Of a stretch of 64,000 nucleotides of DNA, positions 1 through 9,399 are shown one piece after another (the first letter of the stretch is position 1; every line of letters starts with the position of its first letter). This DNA comes from Clostridia bacterium (GTDB lineage Bacteria; Bacillota; Clostridia; Christensenellales; Borkfalkiaceae), in NCBI GenBank assembly GCA_017463145.1, contig JAFTPR010000008.1, forward strand, positions 19,304 to 83,303, read 5' to 3'. The notes beneath the pieces are model-generated. The model was not told the DNA's origin. It ran no database searches and worked only from the letters and a program-made list of their open reading frames with translations. A program made the translations under genes and the position numbers.

Positions 1-270
1 TGTCAAACTGAAAAAAAGCAAACGGAGGGGGGCTTTTTACATATCACAATCACCGATTACGGTTGTGGGATTGAGGACGTGGACAAAGCGGTGTTGCCGT
101 TTTTTACCACTCTTTCCGCCGACGAGCGTTCGGGTATGGGGTTTACGATTATGCAAACGTTTATGTCTGATTTTTCGTTAAAGAGTGAAAAGGGCAAAGG
201 CACTATCGTAAAAATGACCAAAGAAATCGGGGTTGAAAAAGAGGAAGTAAGGGAAAGGGCTGATGCTTGA
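1..270 (+). CDS. spoIIAB: Anti-sigma F factor SpoIIAB (5' end outside window)
   Basis: The C-terminal 89 residues of a GHKL-type serine kinase/anti-sigma factor, open from base 1 to a TGA at 268-270. Visible are the ATP-binding G1 box DYGCGIEDV and the G2 box RSGMGFTIM, in the order seen in SpoIIAB. The family holds sigma F inactive in the predivisional cell and phosphorylates SpoIIAA; that role is from family knowledge. It overlaps the start of sigF by 8 bases, the usual spoIIAA-spoIIAB-sigF coupling. The start and the catalytic Asn box lie outside the window. Confidence 0.93.
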   Translation, partial: CQTEKKQTEGGFLHITITDYGCGIEDVDKAVLPFFTTLSADERSGMGFTIMQTFMSDFSLKSEKGKGTIVKMTKEIGVEKEEVRERADA

Positions 271-994
271 TGAAAAACTTACAATCGAATACATTCGCAA
301 TGCAAAAACGGGCGATTCGCACGCGAAAGAAACGCTGATTGAAAACAACGTATCCTTGGTAAAATGTATCGTCAAACGGTATTTGGGCAAAGGCGTGGAT
401 TACGACGATTTGTTCCAGATTGCTTGTATGGGATTTTTAAAGGCGATAGCGGGTTTTGACGAAAGTTTCGGGGTAAAATTTTCCACCTACGCCGTGCCTA
501 TGATAGCAGGGGAAATCAAACGTTTTATGCGCGACGACGGGTCGGTAAAGGTATCGCGCGCCATGAAACAAACGGCGAAAGAAATCAATTTGTTTATCGA
601 GGAATACAGGACGAAAAACGGGACGCAACCTGCCGTGTCCGTCATTGCGGAAAAATTTGGTTTGGACGAGGCGGAAACGGTATTCGTTATGGGGTCGTCG
701 AAAATGCCGCTTTCTTTATACGGCGGCGCGGATTATAAAGACGGAAAGGAACGGGAATTGATAGAAACGCTGCCTTCGTCCGACGATCAAGAGGATTGGT
801 TGGATAAAATGCTGTTGCGCGGCGCGATAGACGATTTGTCCGAACGGGATAAAAAAATTATCGTTCTGCGGTATTTTAGGGATATGACGCAGAGCGAAGT
901 CGCAGAAAAAATTGGGGTGAGTCAGGTACAGGTTTCCCGTATAGAAAACAGAATTATCAAAGAATTTCGAGAAAAATTGAGCGCAATCGGTTGA
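263..994 (+). CDS. sigF: RNA polymerase sigma factor SigF (forespore-specific)
   Basis: 243 residues, normal for sigma F/G/B-type factors. Region 2 is at about residues 35-105 (YDDLFQIACMGFLKAI, FSTYAVPMIAGEIKRFMRDDG), region 3 at about 110-150, and the region 4 helix-turn-helix at about 190-240 (LSERDKKIIVLRYF, MTQSEVAEKIGVSQVQVSR). The gene starts inside spoIIAB, which identifies it as SigF rather than SigG. It would direct early forespore transcription after release by SpoIIAA and SpoIIE; spoIIE lies at 23.7-25.9 kb in this window. Confidence 0.94.
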   Translation: MLDEKLTIEYIRNAKTGDSHAKETLIENNVSLVKCIVKRYLGKGVDYDDLFQIACMGFLKAIAGFDESFGVKFSTYAVPMIAGEIKRFMRDDGSVKVSRAMKQTAKEINLFIEEYRTKNGTQPAVSVIAEKFGLDEAETVFVMGSSKMPLSLYGGADYKDGKERELIETLPSSDDQEDWLDKMLLRGAIDDLSERDKKIIVLRYFRDMTQSEVAEKIGVSQVQVSRIENRIIKEFREKLSAIG

Positions 995-1021
995 TTTTGT
1001 GAAATAATTTTTCAAAAAGTG

Positions 1022-1050
1022 TTGACAACTTTCATAATATGTGTTATAAT
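1022..1050 (+). promoter_or_regulatory. Consensus sigma-A promoter
   Basis: TTGACA at 1022-1027, a 17-base spacer and TATAAT at 1045-1050. It drives the short lipoprotein ORF at 1086, separating it from the spoIIA operon. Confidence 0.85.
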
Positions 1051-1085
1051 AAAACCGTAAAGATAGGATTAAGGAGGCAAAAAAG

Positions 1086-1232
1086 ATGAGAAAATTTTTA
1101 GCCGCTATGTTGTTGGTTTTATGTATTACCCCTTTCTGGTCGTGTGGAGGAGTTGCGAAGAATGAGGGAAGGAATTATGACACGGGGACAACCCTTGAAA
1201 TGGAGCAAAATACCGAAAATGCAAGCGAATAA
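1086..1232 (+). CDS. Very small putative lipoprotein or secreted peptide
   Basis: A 48-codon ORF behind a perfect sigma-A promoter, with a strong ribosome site (AAGGAGG about 10 bases before the ATG) and a terminator just after its stop. It is therefore an autonomous transcription unit. The peptide starts MRKF, has a hydrophobic stretch to residue 18, then WSCGG, which may act as a weak lipobox (Phe rather than Leu at -3), then a polar tail. I know no family for it. Confidence that it is expressed is moderate; its function is unknown. Confidence 0.6.
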   Translation: MRKFLAAMLLVLCITPFWSCGGVAKNEGRNYDTGTTLEMEQNTENASE

Positions 1233-1243
1233 AACAAAAAAAT

Positions 1244-1289
1244 AAAAACGAGCCGTTTCGTTCTTTTTTGAAAAGCGGCTCGTTTTTTG
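1244..1289 (+). terminator. Rho-independent terminator
   Basis: Stem ACGAGCCG (1248-1255) with CGGCTCGT (1276-1283), followed by a T run. It closes the small lipoprotein unit. Confidence 0.8.
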
Positions 1290-1290
1290 T

Positions 1291-1325
1291 TTGCAATCAA
1301 AGAAAAATTTGTTATAATAATAGAT
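1291..1325 (+). promoter_or_regulatory. Sigma-A promoter with leaderless geometry
   Basis: TTGCAA at 1291-1296, a 16-base spacer and TATAAT at 1313-1318. The ATG of the CPBP gene is at 1326, seven bases after the -10, so transcription should start at or next to the initiation codon. No Shine-Dalgarno sequence is present. Confidence 0.7.
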
Positions 1326-2282
1326 ATGAAAAAAGAACGTAGAGAACAAAATACGATTTTCAATCGTTTCGGGGAACGGACGATAGAAAAAGCGGCAGGG
1401 TTATCATTTAGCTTGGCGGCGGTGCTGCCCACTTTTTTATCGTTGATTTTTCTTATCGGGATTTCGGTTGTCGGGTTGGCGAAAGAGGGGTATCAAAACA
1501 CCGACTGGTTTTTATATGCAAGTTATTTATTGCCACAGATTGCCTTTATTCTCGTCGTGGCGTTGGTTTTTAAGTTTTTGAAACTTTCGCCAAAAGCTAC
1601 TTGGAAAAAACAGCAATGTTCGGGAAAATATTATTTTGTGGCAATCGTTTTGCAAATCGGATTATTGTGTTTGTCCGAATTGAACGTTTGGTTTTTGAAA
1701 CTGCTTGGAAAAATGGGGTATCAAGACGCGGGAATTTTATTGCCGTCTATGGACGGATTGGGATTTTGGGGCGTATTTTTCGTCGTGGCGATTCTTGCGC
1801 CCATTTTAGAAGAAACGCTGTTTCGAGGTGTGATTTTAAGCGGTTTGAAAACGTTTGGACGCACGGGCGCGGTTTTGCTTTGCGGCGGTTTGTTTGCGTT
1901 GTATCATCAAAATCCGTCGCAGACGGTTTATCAATTTTGTTGCGGCGCGGCGTTTGCGCTCGTCGCGTTGAAATCGGGCAGTATTTTGCCCACCGTGCTG
2001 TCGCATTTTTTAAACAACGCCGCTATTTTGATATTGACAAAATTTGGGATTAGCCAATTTCCAACGCCCGTATTTATCGCGGTTGTCGTCGTTTCAGCGG
2101 TATGTTTGATTGGCTCGCTTGCGTATTTATTGATTTTTGATAAAAAAGCGAGTGTTGAGGACGTAGAAAAGGGCGTAGAAAATAAAACGACGGATCAAAG
2201 AAAAACGTTTCTTCTTTGCGCCGCGGTAGGAATATTTATTTGCGCCGTTTCTTGGGTAGGCGTGTTCTTTTCGGGGTTATAA
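1326..2282 (+). CDS. CPBP family intramembrane glutamic protease
   Basis: 318 residues with about eight hydrophobic segments. The CPBP/Abi motifs are in order near residues 160-245: EETLFRG (EExxxR), FALYHQN (FxxxH) and SHFLNN (HxxxN). Family members are membrane endopeptidases of the Rce1/MroQ group; the substrate cannot be deduced. I chose the ATG at 1326 over an upstream in-frame start because the promoter -10 ends at 1318, which makes this a probable leaderless message. rlmH follows after 3 bases, so the two are co-transcribed. Confidence 0.85.
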   Translation: MKKERREQNTIFNRFGERTIEKAAGLSFSLAAVLPTFLSLIFLIGISVVGLAKEGYQNTDWFLYASYLLPQIAFILVVALVFKFLKLSPKATWKKQQCSGKYYFVAIVLQIGLLCLSELNVWFLKLLGKMGYQDAGILLPSMDGLGFWGVFFVVAILAPILEETLFRGVILSGLKTFGRTGAVLLCGGLFALYHQNPSQTVYQFCCGAAFALVALKSGSILPTVLSHFLNNAAILILTKFGISQFPTPVFIAVVVVSAVCLIGSLAYLLIFDKKASVEDVEKGVENKTTDQRKTFLLCAAVGIFICAVSWVGVFFSGL

Positions 2283-2285
2283 AGT

Positions 2286-2723
2286 ATGCAAAAAATCTAT
2301 TTTGTGGTCGTAGGGAAAATTAAAGAAAGTTTTTATCGCGAGGCGGTGGCGGAGTACGTCAAACGCCTTTCTCGTTTTGCTAAAGTGGAGATAAAAGAAT
2401 TGCCCGAAGGCGCAAATCCCGAATCGGAAGCGGAAGATATTTTGCGCGCGTTGAAAGGTTACGTAATCGCTTTGGTTGTCGAGGGGGAGAAATTATCCAG
2501 CGAGAAATTGGCGAAGAAGTTGCAAACTTTGACGAACGAGGGAAAGGACGTTACGTTTGTAATCGGTTCGTCTTGCGGTTTGTCGGACAGGGTGAAAACG
2601 GCTGCGGATTACAAACTTTCCTTTTCGGATATGACTTTTCCTCATCAACTGATGCGTGTGATTCTTGCCGAACAGGTGTATCGCGCGTTTATGATTAACG
2701 CAGGTTCGACGTATCATAAATAG
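2286..2723 (+). CDS. rlmH: 23S rRNA (pseudouridine(1915)-N(3))-methyltransferase RlmH
   Basis: 145 residues of the SPOUT superfamily. The N-terminus (KIYFVVVGKIKESFYREAV), the SAM-binding loop VIGSSCGLSD and the terminal YHK are diagnostic of RlmH, which methylates pseudouridine 1915 in helix 69 of 23S rRNA. It is slightly shorter than the 159-residue B. subtilis protein, but the C-terminal trefoil knot is complete. It lies 3 bases after the CPBP gene. Confidence 0.93.
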   Translation: MQKIYFVVVGKIKESFYREAVAEYVKRLSRFAKVEIKELPEGANPESEAEDILRALKGYVIALVVEGEKLSSEKLAKKLQTLTNEGKDVTFVIGSSCGLSDRVKTAADYKLSFSDMTFPHQLMRVILAEQVYRAFMINAGSTYHK

Positions 2724-2739
2724 CAACTTTTTTTCTTGT

Positions 2740-3588
2740 TTGGCGTATAGTATCGTTGTGGATATTTATGAAAAAATTGAAGATTTTTACAATACGGTAA
2801 CCGCGCCGAAAACGGTGATAGGCAAAAGTGTGTTCGGAAGAAAAATTTTCGCAGTAAAGATAGGCGACGGCGAACCTGTGGGCATTGCGCAATACGCAAT
2901 GCACGGGAGAGAATTTATCACCGCGCGTTTGGCGTTAGAACAGTATAAAATAGGGCTAAAATGCGGCAGTTGTTGGCTGATTCCCCTGGTGAACCCCGAC
3001 GGGTGTCTGCTTAGTGAAACGGGGTTAGAATCGGTGGAGAACAAACGCGAGAAAGAACGCTTGCTTGCGCTCAATCAAGGGAATACGGATTTTTCTCTTT
3101 GGAAAGCGAACGGGCGAGGGGTGGATTTGAACGTCAATTTTGCGGCAAATTGGGGACAGGGCGCGAAAAACGTCAAGAAGGCGGGCGCGGAAAATTATAT
3201 CGGCAAAAAACCCTTTTCCGAACCTGAAACGCAGGCGTTGAAATTGTTTACGCAAAAACTTCGTCCCGATTATACCGTAAGTTATCATACGAAGGGCGAA
3301 GAAATTTATTGGTATTTTCATCAACCGATTGGGCGTTGCGCGAAAGACAAGGCTTTGGCGGAGGTTTTGTCGTCCGTTACGGGCTATAAATTGGCGTATG
3401 CAAAAAACAGCGTCGGGGGATATAAAGATTGGTGTATAAAGACTTTGCAAATCCCTGCGTTTACAATCGAGGCTGGCGCGGACGAATTTGAACATCCGCT
3501 TGGGACAGCTGCGTGGGAAAACGTGTTGGAACACAATCGGCGCGCGCTGTTTTGTTTGTCGGGCGCGGTAAAAGAAAGAATGTGTTAA
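2740..3588 (+). CDS. M14 family zinc carboxypeptidase
   Basis: About 282 residues. Zinc ligands are visible as HGRE (near residue 63) and the His of SYHTKGEEIYW (near 186). NPDG lies between them and the catalytic Glu is in TIEAGADEF (near 245). These fit the M14 carboxypeptidase/gamma-D-glutamyl-diamino acid peptidase fold. No signal peptide is visible, so it may act on cytoplasmic muropeptides or peptides; this is inference. The start is uncertain. The TTG at 2740 has no ribosome site, and a GTG at 2758 lies six bases after a TATAGT sequence, which would again be leaderless. Confidence 0.85.
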   Translation: MAYSIVVDIYEKIEDFYNTVTAPKTVIGKSVFGRKIFAVKIGDGEPVGIAQYAMHGREFITARLALEQYKIGLKCGSCWLIPLVNPDGCLLSETGLESVENKREKERLLALNQGNTDFSLWKANGRGVDLNVNFAANWGQGAKNVKKAGAENYIGKKPFSEPETQALKLFTQKLRPDYTVSYHTKGEEIYWYFHQPIGRCAKDKALAEVLSSVTGYKLAYAKNSVGGYKDWCIKTLQIPAFTIEAGADEFEHPLGTAAWENVLEHNRRALFCLSGAVKERMC

Positions 3589-3599
3589 AGGTGTGCGTT

Positions 3600-4133
3600 A
3601 TGAAAAGATTGACAAGAGAAGAAAAATTTATGCGTCAAGCGATAAAGGCGGCAAAAAGAGGATTGCAAGAGGGCGAAGTGCCTATCGGCGCGGTAGTCGT
3701 GTATCAAGACAAAGTGGTGGCAAGGGGGTATAACCGTCGCGCGAAATTGCAACTCGCGTCTGCGCACGCGGAAATGATGGCGATTGACAAGGCGTGTAAA
3801 AAATACGCCTCGTGGCGTTTGCCCGAGGGGTGTGAATTGTACGTAACGTTAGAACCTTGCCCTATGTGTATGGGGGCGAGCTTGAACGCGCGCGTGGATA
3901 AAATCTATTTCGGCGCGTACGAACAAAAAGGCCGTTCGTTAACGGCGGCGTTGGCGGAAGCGAATTTGCTCAACCATAAAACGGAAGTGGTCGGCGGCGT
4001 TTTGGAAGAAGAATGTTCCGCTTTGCTTAGTTCTTTTTTTATCGGTATGAGGCAAAAACAAAAGGAAGAAAAAGAGCGCAAAAAAGCGGAGGCAGAGAAA
4101 GAACAATCGCAAAACAAAAATACGGGCGAATAA
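3600..4133 (+). CDS. tadA: tRNA-specific adenosine deaminase TadA
   Basis: 177 residues. The deaminase zinc motifs HAEMMAI and PCPMCMGA are present, with the substrate loop GYNRR upstream. It converts A34 to inosine in tRNA-Arg(ACG). The ATG at 3600 gives the usual family N-terminus. A Lys/Glu-rich tail of about 25 residues follows the deaminase fold and is likely disordered. It lies 11 bases after the M14 gene. Confidence 0.93.
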   Translation: MKRLTREEKFMRQAIKAAKRGLQEGEVPIGAVVVYQDKVVARGYNRRAKLQLASAHAEMMAIDKACKKYASWRLPEGCELYVTLEPCPMCMGASLNARVDKIYFGAYEQKGRSLTAALAEANLLNHKTEVVGGVLEEECSALLSSFFIGMRQKQKEEKERKKAEAEKEQSQNKNTGE

Positions 4134-4375
4134 AATTTTAAGAGAAAAGAATTGCAAAATACCCGTCTATTTGGTTGACTTAATTTTTGGAAAAGGGTAT
4201 TATAATAATGTCCTGATTTTAGGCGGAGGTTTTTACGGAGAAAACGCAAAAAAGAAAGTTGGTGTTTCGCGTTTTCACGGTGATAATTATTTACAATGGA
4301 AAAAATTCGGGCGCGGCTTAACGCGGAAAAGCGGAGCGGCGACGAATAAAAAATATTTTTTAAGGATGGTTACAC
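4134..4375 (+). promoter_or_regulatory. prs promoter and 165-base leader
   Basis: TTGACT (4175-4180), a 17-base spacer and TATTAT (4198-4203) form the promoter. The leader to the prs ATG is long and can pair with itself, for example GAAAACGC near 4240 with GCGTTTTC near 4271. It matches no riboswitch that I recognise. An ORF over it (4171-4392) runs into prs out of frame and lacks a ribosome site, so I do not call it. Confidence 0.55.
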
Positions 4376-5320
4376 ATGATAACTCACGGTAATGAAATCA
4401 AGTTGTTTTCCGGTAACTCCAATCGCGATTTGGCTGCGGCTATCGCTAAGAAACTCAATACAGAGCTTGGCGAAATCGAAGTCAATACATTCTCCGACGG
4501 TGAAATTAACGTTCACATCGCAGAAACGGTACGTGGTAGAGACGTATTCATCATTCAGTCTACTTGCTCTCCCGTCAATGACAATTTAATGGAACTCCTG
4601 ATTATGATTGATGCGGCGAAACGCGCTTCGGCTGGTCGTATTACGGCAGTAATTCCCTATTTTGGGTATGCCCGTCAGGATAGAAAAGCTCGTTCACGCG
4701 ACCCTATTACGGCAAAATTGGTGGCAAATTTGATTACCAATGCAGGCGCGGACAGAGTGCTTACAATGGATCTCCACGCGGATCAAATTCAGGGATTTTT
4801 CGATATTCCCGTAGACAATCTGCTCGGTGGACCTACGCTTTATAATTATTTCGCAAAACAAGGCGATATCGAAGTGGTTGTTGCGCCCGACGTAGGCGCG
4901 GTAAAACGTTCGAGAAAAGTAGCCGAAAAATTCGGTGTGCCTCTTGCGATTATCGATAAACGCCGTCCCAAGGCAAACGTAATGGAAGTTATGAGCATTA
5001 TCGGCGACGTAAAAGGCAAGAGATGTCTTATGATTGACGATATGGTGGATACGGCAGGTACGTTGTGCCAAGGCGCGCAAGCGATTAAAGACGCAGGCGC
5101 AGCGGCTGTATATGCAGGTTGTTCGCACGGCGTGTTGAGTGGCCCTGCTATTGACAGATTGGCAAAATCCGCAATCGATAAATTCGTGGTTCTGGATACC
5201 ATTCATATTTGCGAAGAAAAGAAACTCGACAAAATCGAAGTGTTGACCGTTGCAGATATCTTTGCGGCGGCAATCGAAAACGTATATCTTGACAAACCTA
5301 TGTCCAAACTTTACGATTGA
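4376..5320 (+). CDS. prs: Ribose-phosphate pyrophosphokinase
   Basis: 314 residues, full length. Recognisable are the ATP-binding RQDRK, the divalent-metal motif [17 protein letters not shown] and the PRPP loop [14 protein letters not shown]. The enzyme makes PRPP from ribose 5-phosphate and ATP. PRPP feeds the pyr operon at 31.6 kb (PyrE) and purine synthesis (purA is at 54.4 kb). AAGGATGG upstream of the ATG is the ribosome site. Codon use is that of a highly expressed gene. Confidence 0.96.
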   Translation: MITHGNEIKLFSGNSNRDLAAAIAKKLNTELGEIEVNTFSDGEINVHIAETVRGRDVFIIQSTCSPVNDNLMELLIMIDAAKRASAGRITAVIPYFGYARQDRKARSRDPITAKLVANLITNAGADRVLTMDLHADQIQGFFDIPVDNLLGGPTLYNYFAKQGDIEVVVAPDVGAVKRSRKVAEKFGVPLAIIDKRRPKANVMEVMSIIGDVKGKRCLMIDDMVDTAGTLCQGAQAIKDAGAAAVYAGCSHGVLSGPAIDRLAKSAIDKFVVLDTIHICEEKKLDKIEVLTVADIFAAAIENVYLDKPMSKLYD

Positions 5321-5340
5321 TAACTTCGTAGAAACACCAA

Positions 5341-5369
5341 AGAGCCGTCGCGCTATGCGGCGGCTTTTC
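5341..5369 (+). terminator. Terminator after prs
   Basis: A 9-bp stem at 5343-5351/5357-5365 with loop GCTAT, followed by TTTT. Confidence 0.7.
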
Positions 5370-5418
5370 CAAAGATTGGACGAAAAAACAGAGAATGAAA
5401 AAGTAAGGAAGAACGAGT

Positions 5419-5985
5419 ATGTATCTTATCGTTGGGCTTGGCAATCCCGAAAAACAATATGAAAAAACCTTTCACAATATGGGGTTTATCGCCGTAGGCG
5501 ACGCCGCGGAGGCGCTCGGCGCAAAATTCAAAAAGAAAGAATGTGAGGCGTCGGTTGCGGAGGCGTTCGTGGGGGGCGAAAAGGTGATTCTTGTCCGTCC
5601 GTTGACGTATATGAACAATTCGGGCAGGGCAGTCAAACAGCTGATGAACAAATATAAAATTTCGCCCGAACACTTGTTGGTTATCTACGACGATTACGAT
5701 TTACCCAAAGGGAAAATCCGTATTCGGGCGAGCGGCAGCGCAGGGACGCATAACGGTATGCGCAGTATTATCGGAGAAACGGGATTAAATAATTTCCCCC
5801 GAATCCGCGTAGGGATTCGCGACGAGGAAGTGAATATTCCCATTATCAATTACGTTTTGTCCGAAGTGAGAAAAGAGGATTACGAAACGTTTGCGGAGGC
5901 TTGTAAAAAGGCAGGCGAGGCGGCGGCAGAATTTGCGCGCGGCACGTCCATTGACAACGTTATGGGAAAATTTAATCAAAAATGA
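5419..5985 (+). CDS. pth: Peptidyl-tRNA hydrolase
   Basis: 188 residues. LGNPEKQYEKTFHNMGF carries the catalytic His, and VIYDDYDLPKGKIRIR followed by GSAGTHNGMRS are the Pth signatures. It recycles peptidyl-tRNAs dropped by ribosomes. The stop overlaps the mfd start in an ATGA at 5982-5985, so the two are translationally coupled, a common gene order in Bacillota. Confidence 0.95.
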   Translation: MYLIVGLGNPEKQYEKTFHNMGFIAVGDAAEALGAKFKKKECEASVAEAFVGGEKVILVRPLTYMNNSGRAVKQLMNKYKISPEHLLVIYDDYDLPKGKIRIRASGSAGTHNGMRSIIGETGLNNFPRIRVGIRDEEVNIPIINYVLSEVRKEDYETFAEACKKAGEAAAEFARGTSIDNVMGKFNQK

Positions 5986-8900
5986 AAAAAGACTTTATCT
6001 CTTTAAACGAAATAGGGGAGGAATACCTCTCGTACGCAGAAGATATCCGCCGCGGTACACCCACGGCGGTTTTCGGCGTTTCCGATTCGTTGAAATATCT
6101 GTTGGCAGGGTTGACTCCTTTTCCCGTTGTGTACGTTACGGCGGACGGGGTGTCGGCGCGAAAAGCAGCGGAGAATATCGCCTCGCTGACGGGCAAACGG
6201 ACGGAAGTTTTGGCTGCGAAAGACGAAGTGCTTTTGTATAGAAAAGCGTTGTCTAAGGATTCTCTGTTTCGTCGTTTAAAAGGGATAGACGCATTGCAAA
6301 ACGGCTGTCCCGTCGTTACGGCAGAAATAGATGCGTTGTTGCAACTGTTTCCAAAGCGACTGCAATCGTTGTCGTTTACAGAGGGGGAAGAGTTTGATTT
6401 TGCCTCCCTTTCCGCGACGTTGACGGCGATGGGATATACGCGTTCGTTTGAAGTGGAAACCAAGGGTGTTTTTGCTCTGCGTGGAGATATTTTGGATATT
6501 TATCCCGTCAATCTTGACAATCCCGTTCGTATCGACTTTTTTGGGGATACGGTGGAAAAGATAAAACCGTACGATTTGATTACGGGAAACCGTTTGCCAA
6601 ACGTGGATACAATCACCTTTCTTTCCGCAACGGACGTATTCACTTCGCCGCGCGATAAAGAACGTGTAGAAACCGCTTTAAAAGAAGGCTTGAAAGAATT
6701 TAAAACGTCCGAATCCTACGCGCGCGCTTGCGAGATTTCTGACGAGCTGTTGAAAGACGGTTTTTGCGACAACGGGTATTTGCTGCCACTTTTGGAAAAC
6801 ACGACCGACTTTTTCTCCGTCTTACCCCAAGAAACCGTGGTGATTTTCGACGAAGGAAAGACGCTGTGGGATAAATTCAACGCGCTTTATAAAGAACACG
6901 AAGAACGGTTTTACCGTTTAAAATCGGGCGGCGAGGCGTTTGATTTTACCCTGCGACAATATATTGAAAAAAAAGTTTTTTTGGATAAACTCGCTGCGTG
7001 TAGGCGAGTGGTCATGCAGACGTTTACGGGAAATCCCTTTTTTTTCCAGCCTTTGAAAATTTATAATTTGACCGCCACGCCTACGGCGCGTTATCTCAAC
7101 GGTTTGCCGGCTCTTTTGACAGATATCCGAAATTGGCGAAAGGGCGGATATCGGATATTGGTGTACTGCGGCGAAAGTACTCGAGCGGTGAAAATGAGCG
7201 AACGGCTTGCGGACGAATATATTTCTACGGTAAAACTGCCTGATAGGCTTGCTCAATTTGACGGCGTATGTGTTTTGGACGAACGTTTGGATAAGGGTAT
7301 GGTTTTACACGAATGTAAACTTGCAATCGTGGGACCGGTCGATTTGTATACAAAAACACAGGATACGAGGAGAATCCGACGCAAGCGCGGCGATATGTTT
7401 TCTGCGCCCGAAGTGGGGGATTTCGTCGTGCACGAAACGCACGGAATCGGCAAAGCCGTCGGAATGAAAAAAATCGAAACCACCGACGGAACGAAAGAAT
7501 ATATCGCTCTTTCCTATAAGGACGGCGATATGCTGTACGTGCCTGCCGAAAGTATGGACGTACTCTCCAAATACGTGGGGGATTCCAATCCGTCGCTCAG
7601 TAAAATCGGCGGCGCGGAGTTTGAAAGGGTGAAAGCGCGTGTAAAAGCGTCGTTGAAAACGTTGGCGTTCGATTTAAAAAAATTATATGCCGAGCGCGCG
7701 GAAAATCGCGGTTATGCGTTCCCTGCAAACGAAGTGTTTATGCAAGAATTTGAGGACGCTTTTCCGCACGAATTAACGCCCGATCAAGCCAGCTTGATGC
7801 AGGAAATCAAAGAAGATATGTGTTCGGGAAAAGTTATGGATAGATTGCTGCGCGGGGACGTAGGTTTTGGCAAAACCGAAGTGGCGTTTCGCGCGGTGTA
7901 TCTTTGCGCTTTGGCGGGCAAACAAGCGGCGTTAATGTGCCCTAGCACCGTGCTTTGCAGTCAACATTTTAATACGGCGACGGCGCGGTTTTCCGATTTT
8001 GGCTTAAAAGTGGCGTGCCTGAATCGTTTTAATACGCCAAAAGAACAGGCTGCGATATTGGAAGGCTTGGCAAACGGGTCGATAGATCTCGTGGTGGGTA
8101 CGCACAGGCTGTTGTCTGCGGACGTAAAATTTAAAAACCTTGGATTGTTGGTTTTGGACGAAGAACAACGCTTTGGGGTGGAACACAAAGAAAAGATAAA
8201 AAATTTACGAAAAGATATCGATTGCCTTACCATGACGGCAACCCCTATTCCGCGTACGTTGCATATGTCGTTGTCTGGGATTCGGGATATATCCACCATT
8301 CAAACGCCCCCGTCCGAGCGTCTGCCCGTACAAACGTACGTCGTGGAAGAAACGGAAACGCTCATTCGCGACGCGTGTATTCGCGAACTTTCCCGCGATG
8401 GGCAAGTATTTCTTTTATATAATAAGGTAGAGAGTATTTTTTCGTTTGCGGCGCGGATAAAACAAATCATTCCCGAAGCGACCATTTCCGTTGCGCACGG
8501 CAGAATGGAGAAAAATACGTTGGAAAACGCCGTAATGGATTTTTACAGCGGTAAATCAAACGTTCTTATTACGACGACGATTATCGAAAACGGAATCGAT
8601 TTGCCAAACGCCAACACGTTGATTGTAATCGACAGCGATAGATTGGGGATTTCGCAGTTGTATCAGTTGCGAGGTCGGGTTGGCAGAGGCACGAGGCTTG
8701 CGCACGCGTATTTTACGTATAAACCTGAAAAAGTGATGACGGAAAACGCCTCGTCGCGGTTAAAAGCGATTATGGAATTTACCGAACTTGGTTCGGGATA
8801 CAAACTCGCTATGCGAGATTTGGAAATTCGCGGCGCAGGGAACGTTCTTGGCGCGGAACAGCACGGGCATATGGATAGGGTTGGATACGAATTGTATTCA

Positions 8901-9389
8901 AAATTATTAAAGGAAGAATTGACGGGCGAAAGCCAGACGGTTGCCGAATTGGATATTCGCGCAAACGCCTATATTTCCGAGAAATATATCGAATCGTCGG
9001 CAGGACGGCTGGATTCGTATAAACAAATTGCTGAAATTTCCACGGTAGCCGATTATAAACGGGTGTATACGTCTTTGCAAGAAACGTACGGTCAACTGCC
9101 CGTTGCTGTGGAAAATCTTCTCGTTATCGCGGTGTTAAAGAGCTACGCCGCCAAATTTAACGTAAAAAAGATATCGCTCGTCAAGGGCGTGGGGGCGTTG
9201 GAATTTCCGTCCTTGGACGCGCTTGGGGATAAAAGAATCCTTGCTGCAATGGATAGATATCAACAAATGGTGCGCTTAAATATGACCGAAGCGCCTGTGA
9301 TAGAGTTCTTCGGAAAGCGCGACCCAGCGGAATTGATGGCTGAAATGACAAAATTTTTAAAATTTGCATCAACTTTCGCAAGTTTATAA
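5982..9389 (+). CDS. mfd: Transcription-repair coupling factor Mfd
   Basis: 1135 residues, normal length. The order is a UvrB-like N-terminal module, a CarD-like RNA-polymerase-interacting domain (about 465-540, from GDFVVHETHGIGKAVG), then RecG-like helicase motors. These carry Walker A GDVGFGKTE near 627, DEEQRFG near 726, TATPIPRTLHM and QLRGRVGRG. A C-terminal TRCF domain follows. It removes stalled RNA polymerase and recruits UvrA. It is coupled to pth by a 4-base overlap. Confidence 0.96.
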   Translation: MKKDFISLNEIGEEYLSYAEDIRRGTPTAVFGVSDSLKYLLAGLTPFPVVYVTADGVSARKAAENIASLTGKRTEVLAAKDEVLLYRKALSKDSLFRRLKGIDALQNGCPVVTAEIDALLQLFPKRLQSLSFTEGEEFDFASLSATLTAMGYTRSFEVETKGVFALRGDILDIYPVNLDNPVRIDFFGDTVEKIKPYDLITGNRLPNVDTITFLSATDVFTSPRDKERVETALKEGLKEFKTSESYARACEISDELLKDGFCDNGYLLPLLENTTDFFSVLPQETVVIFDEGKTLWDKFNALYKEHEERFYRLKSGGEAFDFTLRQYIEKKVFLDKLAACRRVVMQTFTGNPFFFQPLKIYNLTATPTARYLNGLPALLTDIRNWRKGGYRILVYCGESTRAVKMSERLADEYISTVKLPDRLAQFDGVCVLDERLDKGMVLHECKLAIVGPVDLYTKTQDTRRIRRKRGDMFSAPEVGDFVVHETHGIGKAVGMKKIETTDGTKEYIALSYKDGDMLYVPAESMDVLSKYVGDSNPSLSKIGGAEFERVKARVKASLKTLAFDLKKLYAERAENRGYAFPANEVFMQEFEDAFPHELTPDQASLMQEIKEDMCSGKVMDRLLRGDVGFGKTEVAFRAVYLCALAGKQAALMCPSTVLCSQHFNTATARFSDFGLKVACLNRFNTPKEQAAILEGLANGSIDLVVGTHRLLSADVKFKNLGLLVLDEEQRFGVEHKEKIKNLRKDIDCLTMTATPIPRTLHMSLSGIRDISTIQTPPSERLPVQTYVVEETETLIRDACIRELSRDGQVFLLYNKVESIFSFAARIKQIIPEATISVAHGRMEKNTLENAVMDFYSGKSNVLITTTIIENGIDLPNANTLIVIDSDRLGISQLYQLRGRVGRGTRLAHAYFTYKPEKVMTENASSRLKAIMEFTELGSGYKLAMRDLEIRGAGNVLGAEQHGHMDRVGYELYSKLLKEELTGESQTVAELDIRANAYISEKYIESSAGRLDSYKQIAEISTVADYKRVYTSLQETYGQLPVAVENLLVIAVLKSYAAKFNVKKISLVKGVGALEFPSLDALGDKRILAAMDRYQQMVRLNMTEAPVIEFFGKRDPAELMAEMTKFLKFASTFASL

Positions 9390-9399
9390 GCAAAAACGT

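Noticed and set aside
2493-2726. Short ORFs antisense to rlmH and the M14 gene
   Set aside because: No promoter, no ribosome site; shadows of conserved genes.
4171-4392. A 73-codon ORF in the prs leader
   Set aside because: Begins in the promoter, lacks a ribosome site and overlaps the prs start out of frame.
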